DNA from: Aquibacillus rhizosphaerae | GTDB lineage: Bacteria > Bacillota > Bacilli > Bacillales > Amphibacillaceae | Direction of reading: 5' to 3' | Length of the DNA: 64,000 nt | NCBI RefSeq assembly: GCF_030282825.1 | Contig: NZ_JASTZU010000036.1 | Coordinates: forward strand, 112,440-176,439 | Shown: piece by piece, positions 24,606-33,245 of the stretch | How the letters are laid out: each line of letters opens with the position of its first letter | Numbering within the stretch: the first letter of the stretch is position 1 | The notes under the pieces: generated by a model | The model's input: only the letters and a program-made list of their open reading frames with translations | Databases searched by the model: none | Told to the model about the DNA's origin: nothing | Position numbers and translations under genes: made by a program

Positions 24606-25772
24606 ATGATGAAACTAACAGTAGATAAAGTTAAACAAGTAGAAGTAGCAACAACAGTTGGAAAGGAACCTGCTCTACCCGCTAAGGTTGAAGCTCAACT
24701 CGATAACGGTATTGTGGCAGATTTTAATGTTTCTTGGGAAGATATTGATTCAAATCAGTATAAGGAGCCAGGAACGTTTACTGTTGAAGGAAAACTAGAA
24801 CATAAAGAATATCCAAAGCCACTTATTGAGCAGCGAGCAGATCCATATATATATAAACATTCGGATGGGTATTATTACTTTACTGGATCCTATCCATTGT
24901 ATGACAGAATTGTAGTTAGGAGAGCGAAAACAATTGAAGCTCTACCGGATGCTACAGAAGTGACTGTTTGGGAGCGTCATGAAAGCGGAATCATGTCTGA
25001 ACATATTTGGGCGCCAGAAATTCACTTTATTGATGGAAAATGGTATATACACTATGCGGCAGGTGACAAAGATGATATCTGGTCCATTCATCCATATGTA
25101 TTAGAAACGGATGCTGAGAATCCATTAGAAAGTGAATGGATTGAAAAAGGACAAATTAATACAGAGTTTCAAAGCTTTTCGTTAGACGCTACTACTTTTG
25201 AGCATAAAGGGAAAAGATATTTAGTCTGGGCCCAAAAGGTAGATAACGATACCGTTTCTAACATGTATATTGCTGAGATGAGCAACCCATGGACGATTAA
25301 AAATCAAATATTCCTATCCACTCCAGAATATAAATGGGAGCGAGAGGATTTTAACGTAAATGAAGGACCTGCGATGATTCGACGCAATGGTAAGGTGTTT
25401 ATTGCTTATTCTGCAAGTGCGACAGACGATCGTTACTGCATGGGTTTACTTACAGCTGATGAAGATAGTGATCTGTTAAACCCAGATTCTTGGACAAAGA
25501 ACTCAGAACCTGTATTTGTTTCTAGTGAAGAATCAAGTGAATATGGACCAGGACATAATAGCTTTACAGTTGATGAAGATGGATATGACTTACTTGTTTA
25601 TCATGCTCGTCCATACAAAAGGGTAGAAGGAAATCCGTTATATGATCATAACCGTCATGCGCGAGTGCAACGTCTATTTTGGAATAATGACGGTACACCT
25701 TTCTTTGGTGCTCCAGGTTATAAATTGGATGTGTCTACTCAAAAAGCAAAAGTTACTGTAACAGTGAAATAA
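24606..25772 (+). CDS. Glycoside hydrolase family 43 protein with N-terminal Ig-like module
   Basis: 388 residues: an N-terminal bacterial Ig-like (Big_4) module to about residue 65 (ALPAKVEAQLDNGIVADFNVSWE...PGTFTVEG), then a five-bladed GH43 domain. Catalytic candidates are Asp79 (QRADPYIYKH), Asp194 (FSLDATTF) and Glu253 (NVNEGPAMI), the usual GH43 base, pKa modulator and acid. GH43 enzymes release arabinose or xylose from plant polysaccharides. There is no signal peptide, and a stop in the same frame lies just upstream, so the protein appears cytoplasmic despite an Ig-like module usual in secreted enzymes. Substrate specificity within GH43 is not determinable. Confidence 0.82.
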   Translation: MMKLTVDKVKQVEVATTVGKEPALPAKVEAQLDNGIVADFNVSWEDIDSNQYKEPGTFTVEGKLEHKEYPKPLIEQRADPYIYKHSDGYYYFTGSYPLYDRIVVRRAKTIEALPDATEVTVWERHESGIMSEHIWAPEIHFIDGKWYIHYAAGDKDDIWSIHPYVLETDAENPLESEWIEKGQINTEFQSFSLDATTFEHKGKRYLVWAQKVDNDTVSNMYIAEMSNPWTIKNQIFLSTPEYKWEREDFNVNEGPAMIRRNGKVFIAYSASATDDRYCMGLLTADEDSDLLNPDSWTKNSEPVFVSSEESSEYGPGHNSFTVDEDGYDLLVYHARPYKRVEGNPLYDHNRHARVQRLFWNNDGTPFFGAPGYKLDVSTQKAKVTVTVK

Positions 25773-25784
25773 ATGATTAAGGGG

Positions 25785-25820
25785 AAATAAGAAACCGCCT
25801 ACCCAGGCGGTTTCTTATTT
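25785..25820. terminator. Bidirectional terminator, GH43 / HesB-like gene
   Basis: A perfect 16-bp stem AAATAAGAAACCGCCT / AGGCGGTTTCTTATTT with a four-base loop. The TAA of the minus-strand gene lies inside the right arm. Confidence 0.92.
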
Positions 25821-26102
25821 GATTACATATTCAATTTCATCTAGTTTTCGGGAATATTTAATATGAAAATCCATGCCATCAAAATACCACAAATCAGAGT
25901 TTTCTACATAGAAGGTAATACCTTGTTCTTCTGTTTGGATGGCTGGATCATTTGGTTTGTCATTAGCAAGTGCCAGGGAGAAACCTTTATGAATCCCTCC
26001 ATAGCCCCCGTATCTTACAAAAAATCGTACATAATCGCCTTCTTTTAGATTCATTTCATCGATATACCATTTTACGGCAGGTTGAGTAATTGACATATTC
26101 AT
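25815..26102 (-). CDS. HesB/IscA-fold protein (YneR-like)
   Basis: The 95-residue protein has the HesB-like fold seen in B. subtilis YneR: MSITQPAVKWYIDEM..., FFVRYGGYGGIHKGFSLALA and a YFDGMDFHIKYS ending. It lacks the cysteines that IscA uses to bind iron or Fe-S clusters, so Fe-S assembly is unlikely. Start ATG 26102 follows GAAGGAGGATGAC; a TTG six codons earlier overlaps the RBS. Confidence 0.8.
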   Translation of the reverse strand: MNMSITQPAVKWYIDEMNLKEGDYVRFFVRYGGYGGIHKGFSLALANDKPNDPAIQTEEQGITFYVENSDLWYFDGMDFHIKYSRKLDEIEYVIK

Positions 26103-26247
26103 CTTGTCATCCTCCTTCAAAATAACTATATCAAATATTGGAGGCTTAGACCTATAAGAACGGTCTATACTTTATTAAATTTAAGCTTATGGTTTCAATT
26201 AGGTGACCCGCAGCTTCTTTTAAAGGGTAAGAAAGTACAAAAAAATC

Positions 26248-26285
26248 AGAGATGCCTAGCTCCAGCGTTTTTCTTATATCCGATT
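26248..26285 (+). repeat. Collapsed copy of the CTAGCTCCAGCG repeat
   Basis: GAGATGCCTAGCTCCAGCG is followed at once by TTTTTCTTATATCC. These are the two ends of the element seen full-length at 6612-6786, so this copy has lost nearly the whole interior. Nothing else is evident in the 26103-26396 gap except a terminator for the next gene. Confidence 0.55.
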
Positions 26286-26343
26286 CAAAGTGCATTTATC
26301 TTGCTATGTAGATCGTTAGTTTTGAGAAGTAAGTAATTATAAT

Positions 26344-26370
26344 AAAAAGCAACCATAGTGGTCGCTTTTT
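26344..26370 (-). terminator. Terminator of the sspH gene
   Basis: AAAAAGCAACCA pairs with TGGTCGCTTTTT with one internal mismatch, directly downstream of sspH on the minus strand; the left arm provides the T run in that direction. Confidence 0.65.
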
Positions 26371-26396
26371 AAAAGTGGGTGAATATATCCGCCGAA

Positions 26397-26579
26397 TTAA
26401 TCTGCTTCTGTGAGACTGTTTAAGGGAACTTCTTTTTCATTCTCTGGTTGGTCAACAGGAAAAACTCTTGCAGTTTCTTCAGCTTCATTAACATTTTGAA
26501 TATAAATTGGTGTTCCTTCGTGAATTACATTAACCATGGTAGCAGAGTCTATAATTTCTTTTGCACGTTGTGAGTTCAT
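26397..26579 (-). CDS. sspH: H-type small acid-soluble spore protein
   Basis: The 60-residue protein MNSQRAKEIIDSATMVNVIH... contains TPIYIQNVNEAEETARVF and ends VPLNSLTEAD. It matches SspH-type SASPs (59 residues in B. subtilis) across its length. These proteins accumulate in the developing forespore. Start ATG 26579 is eight bases after GGAGGG; an ATG five codons upstream overlaps the RBS. It is direct evidence that the organism forms endospores. Confidence 0.88.
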   Translation of the reverse strand: MNSQRAKEIIDSATMVNVIHEGTPIYIQNVNEAEETARVFPVDQPENEKEVPLNSLTEAD

Positions 26580-26816
26580 ATTAATACCCTCCATATGTTT
26601 TTCTAGGTTATTTTTCTCACAAAACCATTATTTATTCAAAATAGTAGAAGATAATATGAGTATTTTTTAAAAAGGTATTTACATATCTAAGTTTATCAAT
26701 TAAAGTGTTCTTTATAAAGTACATAAAACGCCAAATTATACGTTATAATGACAAAAAGTGAAATTATTCTCGTAAAACTAATTAATTATTGTTAGGCGAG
26801 AGGAGAGTTAGAAAGG

Positions 26817-27929
26817 ATGGCCAACTCTAAAATGATCCCTTTACTTAAGGAAAGTAACAATAAAGAAATTTTAAATTGTATATCGAGTCAAGAAGAAGTT
26901 AATTGCCTTATAGAGTTCGAGAAAGAAATTGCAAGCTATGTAGGTGTAAATGGAGCTTTAGCAGTTAACTCAGGTACAGCTGCCATACATCTTGCTTTAA
27001 TGTTATTAGAAGTGAGAGCGGGCGATATAATCTATTGTTCGACATTGACTTCTATTGCAAGTGCAAATCCAATTACTTATCAGGGGGCGCAACCGGTTTT
27101 TATTGATTCTGAACCGGAGACATGGAATATGTCTCCACGTGCACTGGAGAAGGCATTGAAAGATGCAGCTAAAAATAGTAAATTACCAAAAGCTATTATT
27201 GTAGTTAATTTATATGGACAATGCGCAAAAATGGATGAAATATTAAAACTATGTCACTTTTATCAAGTCCCTATAATTGAGGATTCCTCACATGCATTAG
27301 GTTCGATGTATAAAGGGAAACCAAGTGGCACTTTTGGAGACTTTGGTGTCTACTCACTCGGACCTAGAAAAATAATAAGCAACTCTTCTGGGGGCGTCTT
27401 ACTATCAAATGACTCTAAATATATAGAATATGCGAAGCATTTAGCCACACAAGCAAGGGAATCACCACCTTTTTATCATCATACAAGAACAGGATATAGT
27501 TATATCATGAGTAATATACTTGCTGGAATAGGGCAACAACAGTTACTTGTGTTAGATAAAAATGTAATTTTAAAACAAAAAGTATTTAACCAATACCAAG
27601 AGCAATTAGCCAATGTAGATGGAATTGATTTTGTATATGAACAAGAAGATACACTTTCAAATCGCTGGTTAACTGTAATTCTTATAGACGAAAAATTAAT
27701 TGGACAAAATGTTTATCAAATAGTTTTACAATTAGAAAAATATGGTGTTGAAACAAGCTTTATTCACAAACCTTTACATTTACAACCCGTTTTTGAAGGT
27801 TGTAAATACTATACACATGATGATAGAGAAAGTGTTTCTACTAATTTATTTCAACGAGGTATCTGTTTACCATCTAGTGTAGATCTTACTATAGAAGACC
27901 AGATTAAGGTGATTGATAGTTTAAAATGA
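26817..27929 (+). CDS. DegT/DnrJ/EryC1-family (EpsN-like) aminotransferase
   Basis: The 370-residue PLP-dependent sugar aminotransferase-type protein matches B. subtilis EpsN in many blocks: AVNSGTAAIHLAL, PVFIDSEPETWNMSP, VVNLYGQCAKMDEI, SGTFGDFGVYS and SNRWLT. The presumed Schiff-base lysine is Lys185 in SLGPRKIISNSSGG, but the family form is FNGNKIITTSGGG, so the residues around it have changed. The N-terminal substrate strand (EpsN 'SNWIAPLGP') is also replaced. It stands alone without glycan genes. It may have altered activity. RBS GAGAGGAGAG. Confidence 0.8.
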   Translation: MANSKMIPLLKESNNKEILNCISSQEEVNCLIEFEKEIASYVGVNGALAVNSGTAAIHLALMLLEVRAGDIIYCSTLTSIASANPITYQGAQPVFIDSEPETWNMSPRALEKALKDAAKNSKLPKAIIVVNLYGQCAKMDEILKLCHFYQVPIIEDSSHALGSMYKGKPSGTFGDFGVYSLGPRKIISNSSGGVLLSNDSKYIEYAKHLATQARESPPFYHHTRTGYSYIMSNILAGIGQQQLLVLDKNVILKQKVFNQYQEQLANVDGIDFVYEQEDTLSNRWLTVILIDEKLIGQNVYQIVLQLEKYGVETSFIHKPLHLQPVFEGCKYYTHDDRESVSTNLFQRGICLPSSVDLTIEDQIKVIDSLK

Positions 27930-27948
27930 GTTCTTACAGGAGTGTCTT

Positions 27949-28044
27949 ATGCGAGATAATAATCAAAAAAATATGCATGACTTTACAGGAGTTTTGTATA
28001 AGTTAGATCCAGAAGAACAAATAGATTTATTCATTAAATTCTAA
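27949..28044 (+). CDS. Possible 31-residue microprotein
   Basis: A 31-codon frame starts at ATG 27949, six bases after an AGGAG, 19 bases after the EpsN-like gene, and is followed by a strong terminator (28075-28116). The peptide (MRDNNQKNMHDFTGVLYKLD..., ending FIKF) is acidic-amphipathic and matches nothing I know. The RBS and placement before the terminator support translation; short length makes chance possible. Confidence 0.35.
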   Translation: MRDNNQKNMHDFTGVLYKLDPEEQIDLFIKF

Positions 28045-28074
28045 CTAAGGAATAATAATCCTTTATGTAACTCT

Positions 28075-28116
28075 AAAAAGCATTGGATAAGAATAGTATC
28101 TTATCCAATGCTTTTT
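28075..28116 (+). terminator. Terminator after the EpsN-like gene
   Basis: A perfect 17-bp stem AAAAAGCATTGGATAAG / CTTATCCAATGCTTTTT with an eight-base loop. Confidence 0.92.
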
Positions 28117-28248
28117 GGCTGTTTTTAAAAAACAGGCCATTTATCGTAATAAAATTGCCATCTTGCTTGGATAGACTTATAATCCTATATATGTGAATTA
28201 AGCATTAACATATCTAGTTTATTTTAAGCATAAAAGGAAGTGCCCTGA

Positions 28249-29958
28249 TTGATTCGAAGATTTTTGTCCTATTACGTACCACATAAAACCTTATTTATTT
28301 TAGACTTTAGTTGTGCAATTATTGTTGCCATATTAGAGTTAGCATTTCCACTTGCAGTTCAGTGGTTTATCGATAGCTTGTTACCAGATAAGAATTGGTT
28401 AATTATTGCTTATGTGAGTGTCGCATTACTATTGCTTTATTTATTGAGTACATTTTTGCAATTTATTGTTAACTATTGGGGTCATAAGTTAGGGATAAAT
28501 ATTGAAACAGATATGCGAAAGCAGTTGTTCACCCATGTACAAAAGCAGTCGTTTCGTTTTTTTGATAATACAAAAACGGGTCATGTAATGAGTCGTATAA
28601 CGAATGATTTGTTTGATATAGGGGAATTAGCTCATCATGGACCAGAAGATCTTTTTATAGCGATTATGACTTTTGTTGGAGCATTCTGGATCATGTTTAC
28701 TGTCAATGCAAAAATTGCGTTCTTTATTTTATTAATTGTTCCATTACTAATTGCTTTAATTACCTTTGTGAATATTCGTATGAACCAAGCATGGAAGCGA
28801 ATGTATAAAGAAATTGCTGATGTGAATGCAAGGGTTGAAGATAGTGTTTCTGGTGTAAGAGTTGTGCAGTCATTTACAAATGAAAACTATGAGATTTCAA
28901 GATTTAAAAAAGATAATAATAATTTTCGTACTGCAAAGTTGAAGTCTTATTGGGTGATGTCATTTGGTACTTCAGGTATTTATATGATGACTCGATTTAT
29001 TGTACTTATCGTGCTTGTGTTTGGATCTTGGTTAAATTTCACTGGAGAGTTAAAACTCGGGGAATTAGTTGGTTTTGTTTTATATGTAAATGTATTATTT
29101 AAACCTATTGATAAGATAAGCGCGTTAATGGAATTATATCCAAAAGGAATGGCCGGGTTTAAGCGATTTACTGAGTTAATGGATACAGAACCTGAGGTTG
29201 TTGATCGCGACAATGCAATCGAGGTTAATGGTCTACATGGCGAAATTAGCTTTGATCATGTAACGTTTGGCTATGATAACCACCAAACCGTGCTTCATGA
29301 TATCAACTTAAATATAAAAGCGGGAGAAACAGTTGCCTTTGTTGGCCCTTCAGGTGCTGGGAAAACAACCATATGCTCACTAATCCCTCGATTTTATGAT
29401 GTTAATGCAGGAAATATTTCAGTTGATGGGATCGATATTAGAGATATGACGAAAAAGTCATTACGGTCTAATATTGGAATTGTCCAGCAAGATGTATTTT
29501 TATTTACAGGAACACTAAGGGAAAATATAGCTTATGGAAAAAGACATGCGACAGATGAGGAAATAGCTCAGGCAGCAAAGCAAGCACACTTACAATCATT
29601 TATTGAGTCGTTACCATTAGGATACGATACACAAGTGGGAGAAAGGGGTCTAAAGTTATCAGGGGGTCAAAAGCAACGAATTGCGATTGCAAGAATGTTT
29701 TTGAAGAATCCACCAATCTTGATTTTAGATGAGGCGACATCTGCGTTAGACACGGAAACAGAGGTGATCATTCAGAAAGCATTGAATGAATTAGCTAAGA
29801 ATCGCACAACATTAATTATTGCCCATCGATTGGCAACGATTAAAAATGCCGATAGGATTGTAGTTGTAACAGAAGATGGTATCGCAGAGCAAGGGTCACA
29901 TCAAGAGTTGATTGAAAAGAATGGAATTTTTGCAAATCTTCATCGTGTACAATACTAA
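28249..29958 (+). CDS. ABC exporter half-transporter (YwjA-like)
   Basis: The 569-residue protein fuses an N-terminal six-helix ABC_membrane domain (to about residue 310) and a C-terminal ATPase. The ATPase shows Walker A GPSGAGKTT, a Q-loop VQQDVFLFTGTLRENIAYG, signature LSGGQKQRIAIARM, Walker B ILILDEATSALD and the H-loop in IAHRLATI. It would work as a homodimer exporting lipids, peptides or drugs, like B. subtilis YwjA or MsbA-type exporters. Start appears to be TTG 28249 after AAGGAAG. It is monocistronic and ends in a strong terminator. Confidence 0.88.
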   Translation: MIRRFLSYYVPHKTLFILDFSCAIIVAILELAFPLAVQWFIDSLLPDKNWLIIAYVSVALLLLYLLSTFLQFIVNYWGHKLGINIETDMRKQLFTHVQKQSFRFFDNTKTGHVMSRITNDLFDIGELAHHGPEDLFIAIMTFVGAFWIMFTVNAKIAFFILLIVPLLIALITFVNIRMNQAWKRMYKEIADVNARVEDSVSGVRVVQSFTNENYEISRFKKDNNNFRTAKLKSYWVMSFGTSGIYMMTRFIVLIVLVFGSWLNFTGELKLGELVGFVLYVNVLFKPIDKISALMELYPKGMAGFKRFTELMDTEPEVVDRDNAIEVNGLHGEISFDHVTFGYDNHQTVLHDINLNIKAGETVAFVGPSGAGKTTICSLIPRFYDVNAGNISVDGIDIRDMTKKSLRSNIGIVQQDVFLFTGTLRENIAYGKRHATDEEIAQAAKQAHLQSFIESLPLGYDTQVGERGLKLSGGQKQRIAIARMFLKNPPILILDEATSALDTETEVIIQKALNELAKNRTTLIIAHRLATIKNADRIVVVTEDGIAEQGSHQELIEKNGIFANLHRVQY

Positions 29959-29969
29959 TATTAACCAAC

Positions 29970-30004
29970 AATAACGCATGGAAGCAGTACTTCCATGCGT
30001 TATT
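29970..30004 (+). terminator. Terminator after the ABC exporter
   Basis: A perfect 14-bp stem AATAACGCATGGAA / TTCCATGCGTTATT around a seven-base loop, with TATTTTG after it. Confidence 0.88.
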
Positions 30005-30058
30005 ATTTTGTTTATGTTGTAGATGAAGGCTGTTTTCTAAAAGATGTTGTTATTTCAT

Positions 30059-30536
30059 ACTTGATATAAAGTACGCACTAACTTTGTCGTGACTTTCTTA
30101 CATTCTATTTAAGATGAGTGGTTTATCTAGCGCTACGGAAAAATACTCCCTTTCCATGGGGAACGCTTCAGTCTCCTCGCGAGCAAGAACGCTCACTGTG
30201 GGGCCTTCAGACTGTTCCTTTCCCATAGGAGTGTCGCATTTCCCCTCCGCTCGGTAAACTTTGCTTTCGAGTGGAAATAGCCCAATATTAATAACTAGCA
30301 ATCTTTAAATTAGGAGAACTGTTAAAGTGAAGGCAGAATACGGAGACTCCTACGGGAACAGCACGAGCTGAAGATCCACTCAGAAGCGATCTTCTTCTGA
30401 GTTAGCTGAAGCCGTGCCCGTGGAAAGCGGAGTATTCTGCCGGAACGAAATATTACATCTCAATCAACACTCAAACAGAAAAGAATTTTACAAAAGTTAA
30501 TAATATTTAATGCGAACTTTATATTAAGTGCGACGG
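30059..30536 (+). repeat. Large modular intergenic repeat, copy 2
   Basis: It begins ACTTGATATAAAGTACGCAC and ends TGCGAACTTTATATTAAGTGCGAC, which are near inverted repeats. The interior is almost identical to copy 3 (45952-46430), including GATGAGTGGTTTATCTAGCG, a GGAGACTCCTACGGGAACAG module and the internal hairpin CTCAGAAGCGATC / GATC..TTCTGAG. A short frame encoding 'MGKEQSEGP' lies in it and is not a gene. Copy 2 fills the gap between the ABC exporter and the PhoD-like gene. Confidence 0.88.
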
Positions 30537-30570
30537 ATGTAGAGCAAGGATTTTTATAAACAAGCCTAGA

Positions 30571-32670
30571 TTAAGAATCAGATAAAGTGATCTGTTTAAA
30601 ATGGTTTTCTAATTTACCTGTTCCATAGTATTTAAGCAATTTATTTTGTACGGTATCTGACTGTATTTCTAGTAAACCTATATTATTATCTATATCAATA
30701 ATGTTACCTTTTTCAGTAGAAAGGTATTGGATTTGCTCCCGCCATTTATAGTCATTAGGACAAGCGTCTTCCTCGTCAAGGACAACCTGACCACCATCAT
30801 CACAATGGCGATAAATATTTTCTCTTTTTCTCTTTAACGCATTTAACCATACTACCTTTTTCATGAGGAAACCCCACATACCTGTAAAACTCATGTTACA
30901 CATAGGGCTGCTCGTAAACTGAAGAATTTCTAATTGTGTTTCATTAACAAATTCAATAGTGGACCTGACTGATGAAGCGTAGTGGACATCCCCGGATAAT
31001 ATAAAACAATGACTTGGTTCCCATTTTGCTAACCACTCGATAAATGACTTAAACCCTTCATCGTTATATTTCCATGCTTCAAAATCAAGCATGCTTTGCA
31101 CTGAAATCCCCAAGACTCTTAATGGATACACATACTCATGTAATACAGATTCAATCAGTCCAATCCCATATAAGGGTGTTGGGGAGACAATAATTAATTT
31201 TTCGTTACTCTGCCAACTACTACGGGATAAAGTTTGTGATAATTTTTTCCAACCGCTGTTATTAATTAATTGTGGGCTGCGAATGTTTTCCTCAATTAAT
31301 GCTCCTACTTTTGTAGGTTGAGGTTGAGGATCATAACCTCTCATTGTCCTTGTATCAAGGAAGATGGCTCTTGGATTAGTTGGCGCTATAAAATGCCATC
31401 GGTCAAATTGCCATAATAGATTAACATATTCCTCATAAGCTTTTCCTTGAATAGATAGATTCTGAAAATAGTTTTCTATCTTAGTTTTAAATTCATTAGT
31501 AAATGTCCATGGATTATTTCCCCATCCTTGAAAGGTCCAATAGGCAGCTAATCCATTTGAGACAATGTGTCTGCCTAAGGATGAATTCCATACATTGTTT
31601 TTCCAATCGATAGTTAGATTCCAATCATCAGTAATGTCGTGGTCATCAAAAATCATGTAGGTCGGTGTATTTGCTAGTAATCTTCTTCCGCGATAGAGGT
31701 TTTGGTGAAATGTATATAGATTATATAACTGTTCTGTGTACCTAGCGCGGTGCTGTTCTAATTCCTTTTTATATTCACTTTTATAACAATTGTTATTAGG
31801 ATAAGTGAAATAAATATCACCATTTGCATGTACTTGTTCAAATGGGTCAAAGACACCGCAATCTTTGGCGAGCTCCCATAATTGAGGGCTATAAGTTAAT
31901 AGATACATAGCTGCATATTCTCCGAACTGAATAAGATGATTTGCTGCATGGTTAGATGTGAACTTTGCAAAATGGTTAATAATAAATTGGCGACCGTGAA
32001 TTAATTCGATTGAAGTTTGAAAAGGTTCCATAGCTAAACGGTGATCCAGTCCGGCAAGTTCTTCTTTTTCACCAATTAACTGTTCCCCTAATTGAAAAAT
32101 GAACTGGCTTAAAGGATCTGGTATGTCATCTGCATAAATTTGATCCCCCATAAGAAACAAAGAACTAGGTCGTTCAGATACGTCCATACAGTGTTCCTCT
32201 GTTGCTATATCAGCACTTGCTAAAGCATCTTCTCCATTGCTATGGGGCTTCCTGCACGAACCATAAAGGATTTTATTTTTTGAGTCTGTATTAATATAAA
32301 AGGAAGGTAGTGGTAAGTCTTCATATACAATAGCGTGTGGATTTTGTTGATCAAGTAAACCAAAACTCTTTAAGTCTAGTGTTTCGAATTTATTGGAAAG
32401 ATATAGATTATATCCAAGTAACTGATCAGTAGGTAACGGATTGACTTTCGGATAAATAGTTATCAAATGTATATATAGATTTTTTCCGGTGTGTATTGTT
32501 TCTACTTGTGTTTTTGTTTCTAACAATTGAGTAGTAAGTACCGGCTCTGAATTAAAATAATAAAGGTTTGCATCGATTTCAAAGTTTTGACTCGTAGCAA
32601 GCCATATACATACTTGTTTAGTATTTGTAAACCGGATAATAGGCCCGGAAAGTAAAGTAGGTAAATTCAC
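30571..32670 (-). CDS. PhoD-like metallophosphatase domain protein
   Basis: 699 residues. After a ~130-residue N-terminal region, the PhoD-like alkaline phosphatase/phosphodiesterase domain shows the metal-site motifs ILYGSCRKPH, LFLMGDQIYADD, YMIFDDHDITDDW and FILSGDVHYASS in order. PhoD enzymes hydrolyse phosphodiesters with Fe3+/Ca2+ and are normally Tat-exported. This protein has no twin-arginine or other signal peptide, so it should be cytoplasmic, and it is longer than classic PhoD. The substrate is unknown. It is monocistronic and preceded by weak promoter-like sequence only. Confidence 0.78.
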   Translation of the reverse strand: MNLPTLLSGPIIRFTNTKQVCIWLATSQNFEIDANLYYFNSEPVLTTQLLETKTQVETIHTGKNLYIHLITIYPKVNPLPTDQLLGYNLYLSNKFETLDLKSFGLLDQQNPHAIVYEDLPLPSFYINTDSKNKILYGSCRKPHSNGEDALASADIATEEHCMDVSERPSSLFLMGDQIYADDIPDPLSQFIFQLGEQLIGEKEELAGLDHRLAMEPFQTSIELIHGRQFIINHFAKFTSNHAANHLIQFGEYAAMYLLTYSPQLWELAKDCGVFDPFEQVHANGDIYFTYPNNNCYKSEYKKELEQHRARYTEQLYNLYTFHQNLYRGRRLLANTPTYMIFDDHDITDDWNLTIDWKNNVWNSSLGRHIVSNGLAAYWTFQGWGNNPWTFTNEFKTKIENYFQNLSIQGKAYEEYVNLLWQFDRWHFIAPTNPRAIFLDTRTMRGYDPQPQPTKVGALIEENIRSPQLINNSGWKKLSQTLSRSSWQSNEKLIIVSPTPLYGIGLIESVLHEYVYPLRVLGISVQSMLDFEAWKYNDEGFKSFIEWLAKWEPSHCFILSGDVHYASSVRSTIEFVNETQLEILQFTSSPMCNMSFTGMWGFLMKKVVWLNALKRKRENIYRHCDDGGQVVLDEEDACPNDYKWREQIQYLSTEKGNIIDIDNNIGLLEIQSDTVQNKLLKYYGTGKLENHFKQITLSDS

Positions 32671-32757
32671 TTAAACATCACCACTCCATCTGCTTTATGA
32701 ATTCCATATAACATATTCATTCATAGAGCAGTTTGTGTTGATGAAAAGTTTAGGCAT

Positions 32758-32789
32758 ATAAAAAGGACACTCTTAAGAAAGTGCCCTAC
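32758..32789 (-). terminator. Terminator of the FbpA-like gene at 32864
   Basis: Read on the minus strand, AGGGCACT pairs with AGTGTCCT (one mismatch or wobble) around TTCTTAAG and is followed by TTTTTAT. Confidence 0.55.
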
Positions 32790-32863
32790 TAAAATGCTGA
32801 ACCAACGGTGAAACCCAGTAAACTTAGATTAAACCTTCATACTTCGTAAATATTAGATTTGTG

Positions 32864-33037
32864 CTAAATTACAATATTATCTTCCTTTACTATAATACTT
32901 TGGCACTCTTCTGTTAGTTCGCTAATTGTTTTATTGGCATATATTTCTTTATTAGTATCCGAAACTATACCAGCTTGGATTAGTTGATTGATTAGAATGG
33001 TTTTCTGTTGGTCAACTGCTTTTTTTAAGTAAGCCAT
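32864..33037 (-). CDS. FbpA-like small protein, paralog 1
   Basis: A 57-residue protein starts at ATG 33037 nine bases after AAGGGAG: MAYLKKAVDQQKTILINQLI, then QAGIVSDTNKEIYANKTISEL. The pattern 'L+KAVexQ+xxLIxxLIxxGI...LxELT-SEL' is that of the Fur-regulated basic protein A (FbpA) family in Bacillus, proteins tied to iron-sparing. Two further paralogs occur at 42032 and 42934. It is divergent from tnrA. The family call is from pattern recall; I found no clear Fur box. Confidence 0.6.
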   Translation of the reverse strand: MAYLKKAVDQQKTILINQLIQAGIVSDTNKEIYANKTISELTEECQSIIVKEDNIVI

Positions 33038-33098
33038 TCATTACAACTCCCTTCTTGACTGTCATTCTATTAAAATAACAATTATTTTGCACTTAATG

Positions 33099-33115
33099 TG
33101 TAAGGATAATTAACG
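33099..33115 (+). promoter_or_regulatory. Upstream TnrA-like box of tnrA
   Basis: TGTAAGGATAATTAACG has one mismatch (last base) to TGTNA-N7-TNACA. It lies 46 bases before a perfect box, giving two sites on about the same helical face. Confidence 0.45.
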
Positions 33116-33144
33116 CAGTATTTTCTAGTGTGTGAGATTATTGT

Positions 33145-33196
33145 TGTCAGAAAATCTTACACAACTATATAGTTAGTAGAGTTTTCCATGTATAAT
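33145..33196 (+). promoter_or_regulatory. tnrA promoter: perfect TnrA box plus -10
   Basis: TGTCAGAAAATCTTACA (33145-33161) matches TGTNA-N7-TNACA perfectly. A consensus TATAAT lies at 33191-33196, placing the box centre about 50 bases before the expected start, as at TnrA-activated promoters. This predicts autoactivation of tnrA, as known in B. subtilis. Confidence 0.75.
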
Positions 33197-33245
33197 TACA
33201 TTTATCTTAGTGATTACAAATCATTATAATTTGGCGGTGAATAAA

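Noticed and set aside
29961..29968. TTAACCAA as a PucR box
   Set aside because: It lies between the stop and terminator of the ABC exporter, not at a promoter; the 8-mer also occurs in coding sequence.
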